NCBI RefSeq assembly: GCF_000003855.2
Contig: NW_003101678.1
Location: 2,638,803-2,702,802 of the forward strand
DNA: 64,000 nucleotides
Source of the DNA: Blastomyces gilchristii SLH14081
Lineage: Eukaryota; Ascomycota; Eurotiomycetes; Onygenales; Ajellomycetaceae
Reading direction: 5' to 3'
Made by a program: the position numbers and the translations under genes. Below are positions 35,801 to 47,216 of this stretch, one piece after another. Position 1 is the stretch's first letter. Each line of letters starts with the position of its first letter. Below the pieces are notes generated by a model. The model was not told the origin of the DNA, ran no database searches, and saw only the letters and a program-made list of their open reading frames with translations.

Positions 35801-36398
35801 TAGCAATTATTTGCTTGCTTATGGATGCGTATTTTTAAACTTACATGCAATTGTTGGGATTTGATGCATCTGCTTCTGCATCTTCCACGTCATTACTTTC
35901 GGCCTCCCACTCCTCATCTGCTTCCGATCCTTCAGAGGAATCGTCATCGGAATCTGCCTTGACTCCGTTGGATTCGTTTTCGAATTCGACATCCGGGTCA
36001 TTCGGGTCATCATCCTCACCATCACTGTCAGATTTGGCATCGCCATCTGGAAATTTCACCGCTCCGATAGCCTCAGTCTCTTCGTCTCCATCCCTATCCG
36101 CGTCGGCAACCCCATCTATATTGGCAATGTCATCCTTATGGTCCGCCTCAGGATTATCCACTCCCCCAGCGCCATCTTCTCTATTCGCCTCGTTTTCACT
36201 CGCTGTGATTGTCTCCACGTCTTTCCCAAGGTTTGAAGGAATATCGACATTTTCCTGTGGTATCGTAGGCGCCGTTTGGGGGAGACTTGGATAGAACTCA
36301 TCATCCTCATCGCCCTCGGCATCTTGGTCACTATCCACTAGGTCTGGCTGTCGATCGATGCTAGTATTTCCGTATGCGGCCGGCACAGTCGCCGCCAT
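32831..36398 (-). CDS. sas3: MYST histone acetyltransferase with PHD finger (Sas3/KAT6 type)
   Basis: Four exons: 36398-35845, 35789-35710, 35628-35581, 35448-32831 (1100 codons, 1099 aa). The start at 36398 has a near-perfect context (ACCATGG). Residues 1-183 are acidic and disordered. A PHD finger at about 184-236 runs CIVCGQ, LSCAVCRDHCH, DWRCPGC and is assembled across three introns. The MYST domain at about 513-800 contains the C2HC zinc finger (LYICEFC, HKLKC), the catalytic cysteine in VSCILTLP (about residue 648), the acetyl-CoA loop QRKGYG and the catalytic glutamate in SPEKPLSDLG. The tail is basic, then acidic. PHD plus MYST is the architecture of Sas3, catalytic subunit of NuA3, which acetylates histone H3 in the nucleus; Esa1 would carry a chromodomain instead. 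A CTTTTT-rich tract lies in the intron at 35449-35580. Divergent from the MWFE gene across 687 bp. Confidence 0.93.
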
Positions 36399-37085
36399 GG
36401 TATAAGCTACTGCAGTCGCCAGATTGACGATGCGCTTAGACCATTGGGCCACTCTGCTCGGGTCGGCAGATGACTGCACAGCTTGTTTTTTTTTATATGT
36501 CGTCAAAGAAAATAGGAGGCCTCTGTGACGGAGGCTTGCGCCCCCAGCGGTGGAGATGCGGGTGTCTGAAGCAACGCCGTGGGCCACAATCAACGAGATC
36601 TATAAACCACCAGTCTGCGTAAAAACCGACCATGCGATCAAGGCTATAAGTAGTAAATCAAAGTTTCTGAAAGTCATGGCGGTATATGTTAGTTGGAAGT
36701 TTCATTGAGGTTGCACGCGGATTGTCGGGAAAACGCGCTGGGAACTGGGAAGAAAGAACACCAGAGAAAAAGCGCACAGTAGTACTTACGGCACCTAACG
36801 ACCGGACGCGTAAATCACAGCCGGCTCATTCCTCAGTCTGCTCTTTTGCCAGCTGATGCTCTATCTCTGTGAGCCCCCTCTTGGCTGGGTGAGGTCTGGC
36901 TTGACGAATTTTGCTTACTCACCAAACGCCAAGCCTTTTGAGCGCTAAACTCCATTTGGCTCACTCTAAACCATCGCTGCAACACATCTTCTCAATTCCG
37001 CGTTTCTTTGTGCAATTGCGGCTTCTCAGGAGGGGCTGGGTCTTATATTTCCTTTTATTATCGTCTTGAAGCGCATTCTACAACG
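36399..37085. promoter_or_regulatory. Divergent promoter region, SAS3-like / MWFE
   Basis: 687 bp between two start codons facing away from each other. No motif stands out. A pyrimidine-rich stretch around 36990-37060 precedes the plus-strand gene. Confidence 0.5.
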
Positions 37086-37579
37086 ATGGGCGTTCCGTTT
37101 GAAGCCCTTCTCCCTTACGGGATTATCGTGGTGGTAGGTTCTACCCTCCATTGACACTTACCGGAGAACGGATACTCACTTCACCACTCTTAGATGTTCG
37201 GTGTCACTGGGTTCGGGTTGTCGACAGTGAAGTACTATTCAAACGGAAGAAAAAACCCAAGACGGGGTATAGATATGTGGGATAAGGTATGTTTTCGTTT
37301 TGCGATCCATTGATAGGATAATTCGCTGACCTTTTCACAGCAAAGTACGTATGCGCACAATCTCCGCCGGATAGCGAAGACTGACATTCTTTAGTGATGG
37401 AACGGGACCAGCGGATCACGGGGATATTTAGAGGGCAGGATAATAACCATGAAGCGCCGGTGGGATTCGAGGTTAACAATCCATGGAAGGTAAGGAAGGG
37501 ATACTGCAGTTGTCCTTTTTTTTCTCCTCGAGGTAACCAGAGCTGACCATATAACTAGACCGAGAGACGATTTTTCTAA
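37086..37579 (+). CDS. Complex I MWFE subunit (NDUFA1-like)
   Basis: Five exons: 37086-37133, 37194-37286, 37341-37344, 37395-37489, 37559-37579 (87 codons, 86 aa). The protein begins MGVPFEALLPYGIIVVMFGV, an N-terminal membrane segment. It continues STVKYYSNGRKN, MWDKQMMERDQRITG and GFEVNNPWK, and ends TERRFF. This is the fungal form of the MWFE membrane-arm subunit of NADH:ubiquinone oxidoreductase in the mitochondrial inner membrane. Exon 3 is only four bases (CAAA) between a TTTTCACAG acceptor and a GTACGT donor; without it the conserved WDKQMM segment cannot be read in frame. Introns are 50-69 nt. It ends 130 bp from the stop codon of the convergent NAT gene. Confidence 0.88.
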
Positions 37580-37709
37580 AAGAAATTCCTTTTTTCCGCT
37601 TTATACTTTGCCATAACTACACATATTTGTTACGTTACAAGATCAAATGAGGAAAGACAGTCGTATTCTGCATTTGAAGAGGAGCATTAGCAGTGTGGTC
37701 TCGTCTTGT

Positions 37710-38881
37710 TTATGTCGATGTCTGAATTTCCACCACCGAACCCTTGATTCCTCGAACCTCCATTGGATGGAGATGTACATTAAACCATTTTTCCAATGCA
37801 GAAACTCTATCGGCTTCAGAATTTAGAATCGCGATCTTCTCGACATTGCCGTTGATATTTTGCTTTACATCAACTCCTGTTAACGCCAGGGTCCCGATGA
37901 TGTCGTCCTCCGCTTCACTGAGAAGAAATTTGGTGCAGATGAATTTCTGCTTAAAGGTGCTGGTGGGGTGTTGGCTCGTCCAGAAGTTTAGGATCTCGTA
38001 GTCTTGTGGCAGGAATTCAATGTTGTAGAAGCAGTAGGCGTCTCTCCAATCGCTTTCTAGGTCTGGCCTTGTTTGGTACATCCAGAGCCGTTGGCTATGG
38101 TCCACATTTGCGCTGATATTGCTTTTGACCACCCTCATTTGCGCGGGGGCGAAGGTCGTGGCGGGTTTATCCTCCTCTAGCAAGAGAGGGCGGGTGGGAC
38201 CATTGGGACCAAATCCAACATCCACCTAATGCCGCAATCATTCAGCACTGTCCCGTACTGTAGAAATGTCTCTCGAGCACAAGAGGAGTAGAGACTTACC
38301 ATGTACTTCTTCCCATCAATAGCCACGACTAGTATCATGTGGCCCCTGCATATACCAATCAAGTTATTAACTTATATCACAACAGAAAGGGGTCTGGATA
38401 TTTTCCAGTTGATCCTTTCTCTCCCCTTTCTCGTCTAGCTCATGTCGGGGACACTCTTTATTTTTCTCGGAATTCCTCACCATCCATGAAATTGACTAGC
38501 AGCGGAAGGCGAATCGTAACCCTTGCTCACTCTTCCCGCAGTAGTATAAAACTGATATCCCAGCGAACGGATCACTATGGCCAGGAGTCCTGTGTTTTCC
38601 AAGCAATAGCCACCTAGACCGCGCTCTATAAGTTTATGAAACAGATGGTCAGGGTCCAGCGAGATGGTGTTGTGTTGGGAGTAATGCAAAACGATATTGG
38701 AAAACGCTACGGTGGCGAGCTGTCGTTGTTGGAGCACAGTCAATGCCGTCAGAGGGTCCCTTTGGACAAGTTCTTCAAGCTCAGACAGCTTGGTCAACCC
38801 TTGGTCTACTGGACAGTTGTAGATAAAGATGAGATACTTGGCGAGTTGTTCGCGGGTATAGGTAGGGTGTTCAGAGGCCAT
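37710..38881 (-). CDS. Arylamine N-acetyltransferase
   Basis: Three exons: 38881-38481, 38345-38300, 38225-37710 (321 codons, 320 aa). The catalytic triad of the NAT family is complete: Cys93 in GGYCLEN, His136 in WGHMILVV and Asp151 in VDVGFG, the last two spaced as usual. The RGLGGYCLE motif replaces the common RGxGGxC. The enzyme transfers acetyl or malonyl groups from CoA to arylamines or hydrazines in the cytosol; fungal members detoxify compounds such as benzoxazolinone products. The C-terminal third is normal for fungal NATs. Introns carry GTGAGG and GTAAGT donors. Tail-to-tail with the MWFE gene, head-to-head with the RraA-like gene. Confidence 0.92.
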
Positions 38882-39762
38882 ATTATGCGTGTGAATTGAG
38901 TTCCGTAGGTCCAGTTTATTAATTCCACAATATATCTATATATTAAAATAATTTGATATCCAAGAGACTCAGAAGACCGGTTCCCTCAGGCGCTTTTATT
39001 TTAGCATAAATATTAATAATTGTTGGAGGTAAATATTCCATGTCGCGGTGCTCATTCCGTTCAAATATTTAAACAGCGCTAATCGCTAGTTAAATAATCC
39101 ACAACGGCCTCGCGGGGCCTCGTACTTTCGTTTATTTATTTATTAGTTAGTTGTTTCTTGGGTGGCGTTGAGAAATCACCTTCAGAAAAGGGAGGGAGAA
39201 TAAAGATCGATTCTTAAAGCAAAGGCCTAGATTGAAACCTCTCAATGATTTATAACTAGGAATATTCCGATGACATATTGTAATCCTTGTTTTGAACCCA
39301 CCCAAACGAATGCCCCCCTCTTTGTCGTATCTGAGAATAGTTAATTATTAATCAATAACAATAACAATCAATGTCTGTCTCGCAGAACAACTCATAACAC
39401 ACACTAACTACCTACTACTAACTTTCCTACACGCGGTCGCTCTCGTCAGATCTTCGGAACTTTCGATTGGATCGATTCCGTAAGTGGATGCTCGGTCAGT
39501 CGGGATTCGGGACTTCTGCATCGCTCAACATTATATACATACAAGAAATGCTCCTCCGATGCCCTTGAGATGGGAATAGAAAAGAACAACGACAAGTTGC
39601 ATATCTCCTGAACATTGTCCCATAGATCAGGACCCTTACTAACTACCACCGCCCGCCTGTGTTGAAATTTGTTCCCCCAAGTCTTTTCGAAGTTAGTGTG
39701 GTTCCTGGTCTGATATTTAGTCCGTTGATATCAACCTATCAATCCCTCCCCCGCTGCGCAGT
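38882..39762. other. Divergent intergenic region, NAT / RraA-like
   Basis: AT-rich in the middle (38940-39030, 39340-39370). No gene or clear element is seen. Confidence 0.55.
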
Positions 39763-40946
39763 ATGACATCAGAATCGCTCGAGGCGAAGTTAAATGCTCT
39801 GCAGGAGTATTCGGTTTGTGATGTATGTAATTTTCTATATAAATTTATCCCGTGCAACCATGTGGTAGCTCGAGACTCACTTCAACCGGAAGGTTTCAGA
39901 CGCTCTTCTGAAAATCCAAAAAGTACCAAATGGTCAAATTGCTCGGGCGGGATTCCTCGCTGATCTTGGTGAGCGCGCCTTTGTACTGCACACTCCCAGA
40001 TTTCCATGCCGAATTTCAATGATGCTAGAAGACCATATCGGGTTTATCAGTGCAAATGCATCTCCCATTGAAGTTGTTATTCATTGGCTCAAAAGGGAAG
40101 GAAGAGGAAGTTCGTTATTCATACCTATCAGAATAACTAAATCAATAATTCTACGAAAAAAGTGCCCTTCTCCCCTTCGCGGATCAACTTCGAAAACCAA
40201 CCCAAAATAATCGCCCCGGTGTCGACCTTCAAATTCATACCTAAAGATGATCCTGTCCCTGAAGATACATCACCATCAAAGGAGCACAGCTTCCCACCGC
40301 GCCACCACTGGGTGGACTGTGCCCAGCCTGGTACTGTCGTATTTATCGAACAGCCAGCAGGCCAATATTGCGCCAATGTCGGCGGCATAATGGCAGCGCG
40401 GATGAAAGTCCTAGGAGTGAAGGGCGTGGTTGTGGATGGCCGAGTGCGGGACCTGGCTGAGTTGCGGAGTACACAGCTCCAGGTAAGTGTGGAAAGCCCC
40501 CTAGTTTTTTTATGCTAATATGAAAATATAATCCATCTCTATTTTAATGCAGTCTGGTCCTAAAACAATTATGAAGCCTCAGCTAACAGCAAATAATAAC
40601 AGATCTGGGCCCGCGCAACATCCACCGTTGGCACCAGCGCAGAGGCCAAACCGGGTGTTCGAAATGTGCCGGTGAATATAAGCGGGGTGACGGTTTCTCC
40701 GGTAGGGAATACTCTTCCTTTTTTCCTAAAATCATAATATAATCATAATCTCTTTCCCAGGGCGACATCGCGTTTTGTGACCCCCTTGAAGGAACTGCGG
40801 TGATTCCCGCTGAACTCCTCGACGAAGTACTGGCCTTGGTGCCCAAACTTGCTGCGGCGGATGAGAAGGTCAAGGAAGATGTACTGAATGGAGCAAATGT
40901 CTTCGATGCTTTTGAAAAGCATCGCAGCATGCATTCAACTAAGTAA
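39763..40946 (+). CDS. RraA-like / HMG-aldolase family protein
   Basis: Five exons: 39763-39822, 39893-39968, 40163-40482, 40603-40701, 40761-40946 (247 codons, 246 aa). Segments in order are LQEYSVCDVSDALLK, HHWVDCAQPGTVVFIEQPAG, GGIMAARMKVLGVKGVVVDG, RVRDLAEL, ATSTVGTSAEAKP, GVTVSPGDIAFCDPLEGTAV and AADEKVKEDV. The GG-x-MA loop and the DGRVRD motif hold the Asp and Arg that bind metal and substrate in RraA-fold 4-hydroxy-4-methyl-2-oxoglutarate aldolases and oxaloacetate decarboxylases. The fungal enzyme's true substrate is not evident; an RNase E regulator role makes no sense in a fungus. Intron 1 ends at a CGGAAG acceptor chosen because it restores CDVSDALL. Confidence 0.88.
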
Positions 40947-41932
40947 CCTGAAGTACTGAAGTATTTTGTTGTGCTCTCATATCTTTTTTTTCTTTTTCAT
41001 GAACATATCTGCTGGAGGTCTTGGTTGGGGGTTTGTATATAGTTTTCTGCAATAACGCACATATGAGATAGTTCTCAAGTGTTTATCAGTAAATATTTAG
41101 ACCGGCCGTGTGGCCGTGCCTGGGACCAGGACCAAATGTTCCATAGTCCCTTTCTCAATTTATTTTGATTGTTCCCGGTCACGGATACCAGGACCTCTAT
41201 CTAGTCCTAGTCACATTCATCAAATGGGACCATGAATTTTATGTTTCAATGCCTGATCTTTTATTACTTTAAATGACTTTAAATATCATTGGAGTGTTAT
41301 GATTTATCAAAAATTGTTACTTATTAATTAAATTTTTTTTAGATAGTACAAAAAGAAGTCCGAAAATTTCTTAAAGTAGTAGTTTTATGCTAAGAATGGG
41401 ACAGAATGATATATAATATGACCACTTTCCTATTACAACTTAGCCATGGTCCCATTCTGTGCTTTGAAAAGTGGTCACTTTTCGAATTTTAAGTGTAGGT
41501 CAGTCCCGATGAGATTCACACCCAAGAATTGTATGGGACCAGACATGAGATCAAACATGTCCATGGTCCCGGCGGCCAGTCTATTAGTATTGTAGTTCCT
41601 TAGTAGGATGTAGGCATAGTCTGGATCATTCCATCTTACTATGATGGTCTTCAAATTCTAAATAAACCGAAAATTGAAAAATATATAAATGAATAAATAA
41701 ATAACTGTATATACTCATACATCAACCCATAAGAATAGCTGTATAACAGAAAGTGCGAGAGTGAAAAGGAAGAACATGAATGAGCAATGATGAGCAATTT
41801 GGCTCTAACCATCTCTAGGAAAATGAACATAAGAAAAAGGTACCTGGAATGCATTGGAAGAACCCGCATGACCGCTAGGCGCTAGCCAACGAATTCCCCC
41901 TTTTTAAAATCGTTATCTATAACCAGCAAAAC
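40947..41932. other. Convergent intergenic region
   Basis: Between the stop codons of the RraA-like and thiolase genes. Contains a MITE candidate (41100-41581) and AT-rich DNA. No coding frame is credible. Confidence 0.6.
41100..41581. mobile_element. Tc1/mariner-type MITE candidate
   Basis: A 482-bp segment starts GACCGGCCG and ends with the complement of GACTGGCCG (8 of 9 match, the difference being a C/T transition). TA lies immediately outside on both sides (41098-41099, 41582-41583). GGGACCA or its complement recurs several times inside. No transposase frame. Small non-autonomous Tc1/mariner elements look like this, but the inverted repeat is short. Confidence 0.45.
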
Positions 41933-43355
41933 TTACTCCGCAACCCAGACAGCGGCCATACCCATTCCAGTACCAACACACATGCTAGTGACACCAATCT
42001 TCTTCCCCGTTCTCCTCAGTTCCGTCAGGAGCGTGCTGACCTGTCTAGAGCCCGTGCAGCCAAGCGGGTGTCCAAAGGCAATAGCACCGCCCTTGGGATT
42101 AATCTTCTCCAGGGGCAATCCCAACTCCTTCACGCACCACACACACTGCGACGCAAACGCCTCGTTAATCTCATAAATATCGACGTCGTCCTTGGACAAA
42201 CCCGCCTTCTCTAGCGCAACGGGGATGGCTGCCCACGGTCCAATGCCCATGAGGAGTGGCTTGACGCCGACGACGCTGGCAGTGACGTACTTGCCGATGA
42301 TCTTCTGACCCAGACGCTCTGCGGTGGAGCGCTTCATGAGCAAGACGGCAGCAGCGCCGTCGGAGATCTGTGACGAGTTACCAGCGTGGATGCTGCCGTC
42401 CTTTGCGAATGCGGGGCGGATCTTGGAGAGCGATTCGGCAGTGATGCCGGCGCGCACGCCATCGTCACGGGAGACGGTGATGGTGGATTCCTTCTCTGTC
42501 TTTGGGTCGACGAATTTGACTGTCTGTGGGGCGATTTCTTCATCGAAGAGGCCGGCCTCCTGAGCCTTGATGGCCTTTTGGTAGGAGGTGGCGGCGAAAG
42601 CGTCCTGCTCGACGCGGGTGATGTTGCGGTCCTTCGCCATTTGTTCGGAGAGGACACCCATGGGCACTTTGCAGTTGGCGGCTTCTTCATGGCTTTCGAG
42701 CAATTCGGAGAATTCGGAGACGGCACCGGGGCTGAGGGATGGTTTTAGTCAACGTTCCTTTGATTTACTTCAGGGGGTATCGTTTTATACACAAGGTGTG
42801 CTACTAAAGCAAGAGCAACTTACCCATATTGTTGAGACATGCTCTCGACACCAGCGCCAATGCCAACATCAATCATGCCGCATTTGATGGCATTTGCAAT
42901 ATCAATAATGGCCTGGAGCCCGCTCGAGCATTGTCTGTTAAGAGCCTTGACAGCAGCTGTTTCGGGGAACCCGGCAACCAGAGCGGCAGCACGGAACTCA
43001 GTAGCTCCTCCTCCTGGAGGCAAGACAGAGCCAACGGCAATATCTTCGACCAGAGAAGGGTCAATCTTGGATTTCTCAATTAAGGACTTGAATACACCGG
43101 CCAGGAGGTCGGATGCGGGAGTGTCCTTGAAGCCACCCCTGCCACCCTTGGTGATGGCAGTTCGAAGGGCGCAGGTCACGACAATATCATCCGGGTGCTT
43201 AGAGGTGATAGTCGAGACTCCGCCCTTGCCGGAAAGGTGCGAAGTGACCTGTGAGAGACGTTGTGATGCTACGAGGAGGTTGTCACATGTCAGCTTTTGG
43301 AGGCGGCACAGTGACGTAGGCGTACATATGGAGATGATCACATACCTTGAGACAT
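41933..43355 (-). CDS. Peroxisomal 3-ketoacyl-CoA thiolase
   Basis: Three exons: 43355-43346, 43268-42824, 42731-41933 (418 codons, 417 aa). The first coding exon is only ten bases. Splicing creates MSQASQRLSQVTSHL, which contains a full PTS2 peroxisomal signal (RL-x5-HL). Thiolase motifs are intact: the nucleophilic Cys in NRQCSSGLQAI, YEINEAFA, GGAIAFGHPLG with the active-site His, and the second Cys in SMCVGTGMGMA. This is the last enzyme of beta-oxidation, releasing acetyl-CoA and a chain two carbons shorter. Length matches the POT1/ACAA1 family. No tripeptide PTS1 (ends VWVAE). Introns have CTGAC or CTAAC branch sites. Fatty-acid induction is likely but no site was identified. Confidence 0.95.
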
Positions 43356-44614
43356 GGTGAGTATATTGTAGAAGGAGGTTCAAAATAACAGATTAAAAGG
43401 ATCAACGTAAGAGTATAAGGAGATGAAGAAGGAACAGGAGAAATTGAAAACAAGGAAAAACCAGAAACCAGAGGAAGAGAGTTACGAGTGGGATGGTTTA
43501 TTTTATATCCGCCGTGTCCCATGTCTTTGATCACACTGGGGAATGCCGAGGCTCTTCGGATCATAGTTGTTCCAGCTGTTAAAGTTGCACGTGACCACTT
43601 ATGTAATCACATTTAGCCGCAAGCCCTAACATGTGAAAATTTGCGCTTTCTCTCACCAGGAATTATTATCAGGAGAATGAAATTGTTATTTCAAGCAGCT
43701 GAAATGGATGAATTCTTGCAATGATGATGTTGAATAAACACAGTAAGCCAGTGCCCAGCTTCGGCCACTCATTCTCTCTGCATTTCATCCTAGCTCTCTA
43801 TAAGTGATTGCTGTGCACTTTTATGATATGCATCTTAACATTCTGCTGTTGGGACAGAAATCCCGCTCCACCCCTAACCAGAGATTAATCCGAAGATCAA
43901 TGTTTTAAGGTTTGTTATTCAGTTTGCCCTTGTAAAAATATGAAAGTGTAGGAGGGAATATTTGGCCTTTCATGTGACGCTTGTTCAATGTATTCTGAAA
44001 AAAAAAAAAAAATGTAGCACATGCAACTTTGAAAGAGGGTTTCATTGAATTTTTCCAGTAGCACTTGAGGAACAAAGCTGCTAATTTGAGATCTGTTTTC
44101 CTTGACTACTCTTCACTGGCACATGATCAACTATGTTTATATTTTAAACCCTGTCAATATAAGGGCTAGTGGAAGTGCGAATTCATCATATAATATCTGA
44201 AAGTATCTTCTAGATAGACCAATCTTCGCATCGCGGCAAGCCGGTTGCTGCGCGCAGGGTAAGTCTGGATGATGCATGTATGTACAATGTCATTGCAGAG
44301 TATCTTATTTACCCGATGGATATATGCCCATCAGTCGTTTAATAATCCAAATGATTTGAACCCGCCATCCTGTACGGCGCAGAACTAGACACCTACTAGA
44401 GGCTCCTGTGGTGTTGTGACTTGAATGGTGAAGCGTTTGGCCTAGGAAGCATCGTGCCAAGACCCGCCGAGCTGTTTAGGGCCTGGAATTCAACGTCAGA
44501 TCTTTGAACGTTTTGCTGTACAACCGCTTTTAGTGATCTTTGTCTTTACACGTCTACGCTTAAACTTGAAGCCATAGCGTATTCTGGTGGTTAATTGGAA
44601 TATATAACTTTGCA
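43356..44614. other. Divergent intergenic region
   Basis: 1.26 kb between the thiolase start and the start of the mitochondrial membrane protein gene. Includes an A15 tract near 44000. No gene is recognised. Confidence 0.6.
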
Positions 44615-45636
44615 ATGTCAATTGCAAGAGCGCCGGGTCTAGCTACCCGAGCGACCACAGGCTTTGCGACACAAATATCCGCCCGGTCAAGCCTCAATAT
44701 CCCAAGATGGAGTCGGCCCCTCCTCAATAGCAGAGCGGTATACACGTTCTTAGCACAAACATATATATTTGTTTAGATACATGGAACTAACTCGCTCCAA
44801 TATAGAGCTCCTATATTTCAACGCCGTACCTATGTCGTTCACTCTCCACCAGATGGCCAAGCGGCCAACCCTCCTCCTCCCCTTCCTCCCCCGCCATACC
44901 CCCGACTCTCCTCTCCATACAAAAGTGCGCATTTAATACCTCAACTTCAACGTCACCCTCACTTGAATCCACCAATCGCCCAGATGATAGCTCAACCCCA
45001 ACCGCCAGCAGCAGCAGTAGCAACATCAATAGCGAGAACCCATCAACGGTATACATAAACCCACACCGCGCAAAGCGAATATGGCCACCAGATATGTCGA
45101 AGCTATCACCAAAGCAGCAGTTCAGATTAGAGCGGAAATACAGGCGGCGGGCAAAGCTAAAGTGGGCGCGGCCTACATGGACGAAGTGGACGAAGTTGGT
45201 ACAGTGGGCGATTATTGGATGTATGCTCCCCGTCTCCTCAACATCTACAAGTTATAAGAAAGGCTCTATGGGGCTCTCTTGTACATCGTGGGAATGAAAC
45301 TGTGGAATAGAAAAAATATATGCTGACCTAACTCCTCTTGGGGGCCGGCCGGATTAGACGTTTTGGTATATTGTGTTATGTTCATGGATTTAGGGGAGAA
45401 GGTTAATCCGTTTCAACCGGTTAGTGTATCTATGTATCCCTTCTTTGTTTCTAGTCCATGATCCATCCGTACAATTGTACAATTGATAACTAACCGAAAT
45501 CCCTTGCGGATTTCTGCAATAGATCCGAGATTATGTTCATCAATTCTTGCAGGGTCTGCTATCAACTTCTTCCCCACCTTCTTTTCAAAAGGAGCCTACC
45601 ACGCCTACTCCAAAGGCCGCTAAAAGTGACTCTTGA
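44615..45636 (+). CDS. Predicted mitochondrial single-pass membrane protein
   Basis: Four exons: 44615-44737, 44806-45220, 45358-45419, 45523-45636 (238 codons, 237 aa). The family is not recognised. The N-terminus MSIARAPGLATRATTG and the following arginine-rich, acid-free segment to CRSLSTRW look like a mitochondrial presequence. A Ser/Thr/Pro-rich linker follows. Then comes a strongly basic region (RLERKYRRRAKLKWARPTW) leading into one hydrophobic segment assembled across intron 2, VQWAIIGYVLVYCVMFMDLG. The C-terminus is short and polar (KVNPFQP, RDYVHQFLQG, KAAKSDS). All four exons join in frame with good donors. The frame through the linker was preferred because it alone runs from exon 1 into the basic block. 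A role in inner-membrane assembly is possible but only a guess. Confidence 0.72.
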
Positions 45637-47216
45637 GAGTTGCTCCTAGATATTATATAGGAGTTGAGCGGAAGGGACGTCCATATGTATTAATAGATAT
45701 TTGAGGGGGAAAAAAATGTATATATAGTGACGTATCCTTGGAATAGGGGTTTAAAAATTCACCTTTTGATCTGGGAAGCCTGGCTAACGGTGTTCAATCT
45801 CCCTACATATATATAATCCGACTAAAAATAAGCAACTTAATCCAAAAACATGGATGTCGCCAACTGACCACTAGGTCGAAAATATTTCTTTCCTTACTGT
45901 GATGGGACTCTTTGTACGGGCTCAGCAGCTTCACTCATCCCAAGAGAATTCCGGAGCCAGAGCCACGCTGTACTCCGTAGCCAATGGACTGCTGACTGGA
46001 CTTTGTGTGAAAAGTATGTGGGCTGGAGCGAATAAGAATGAAACCTCGTCTAACTTACTAAATGTTGATATTGATGTGGGACAAACTTCCCGTCTTCACA
46101 CTCGCTTACCTATACGGCTCGTATCCAACCCCACGATGTAAGGACGAAGGTGAGGCTCGAAGAGTCTACTAACTAGCTATAGAGTATTATTAATCATTAC
46201 TTGAGAACATCGCTTGCGAAACCCCACAGTATAGCGGGAACAGCGCTGCTTGCCTTGGTAAGTTAGTTAGTTAGCTGCCTTTCTCCTCACGCTACGAACA
46301 AGCTCGGATGATAGCCGGCTCTTATTCGGCTAGGAGGTACACTTCTTTGCTGCACTACTCCGTATGTATGGACGTGAGTACATGGACATAGATGGTGAGG
46401 AATTGACAGAGTTAATTCTTGATCTTTGAAGACACCGCAACGTATAGAAATTTCTGCTTTGATATGGATGGAATATGTATGGCCTATCCAAATGTGAACT
46501 AAAGTCAGATATAACTTGCTATTTTTTTTCCCTTTATTTTATTTTATTTTATTTCATGTATTTAAGACGATCTGGCTGTACACAGAACTGGCTGGCTGAG
46601 CTCCTAGAAGCTTGGAATCTAGTCAACAACCCAACCCACATCCATCTCCAGGAAGGTCAGTTAAGTTCTTGCAATCCTGGTCTCTCTCGATTTTGGCGTG
46701 TTGCGTCATGGCATACGCTCCAAGAGACGACAAGATTGGTAAATTCGGGTGTACGAACCCCATCCCTCCACTTTCACTTACAAGTGAACTCTTCCGTGAG
46801 GATAAAGCTCTAAAAATATACGTTGCGGGGTTTATGGAGGGAGTGGACCCTTTTGCGGGGGGACTCCTCAGCGGGGTAATTTACCTTGGGTAGAGTGGGT
46901 TTTGTATGTACATTAGTTTAGAATCTTGTTTCGTTTCGCTTGGGCATGAAGTGTACGAGATATCTTTCCATTCTTGGTTCTGGTATGAGATGAGCATGAG
47001 AGAGGATAGGATAGAGAGCTCTGGTTGATGTTGAGCATGCTGGAACATGGAGGATTGCATCTGGTATCTCCGATTAAATCAATAATAAAATCCAATAATA
47101 ACTTCTGGATATTATTGGTATAAGTAGACGTAAATAGCTAGTAATTTATCCTCCCAGGAAAGTCATATTCCCACTGTAAGCCTTATGTAAATCATCAACA
47201 AATCAAATCCCTTTGC
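45637..47216. other. Intergenic, convergent
   Basis: 1.6 kb with TACTCCGTA motifs at 45971-45979 and 46356-46364 and an (ATTTT)n tract near 46533-46556. No gene is recognised. Confidence 0.55.
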
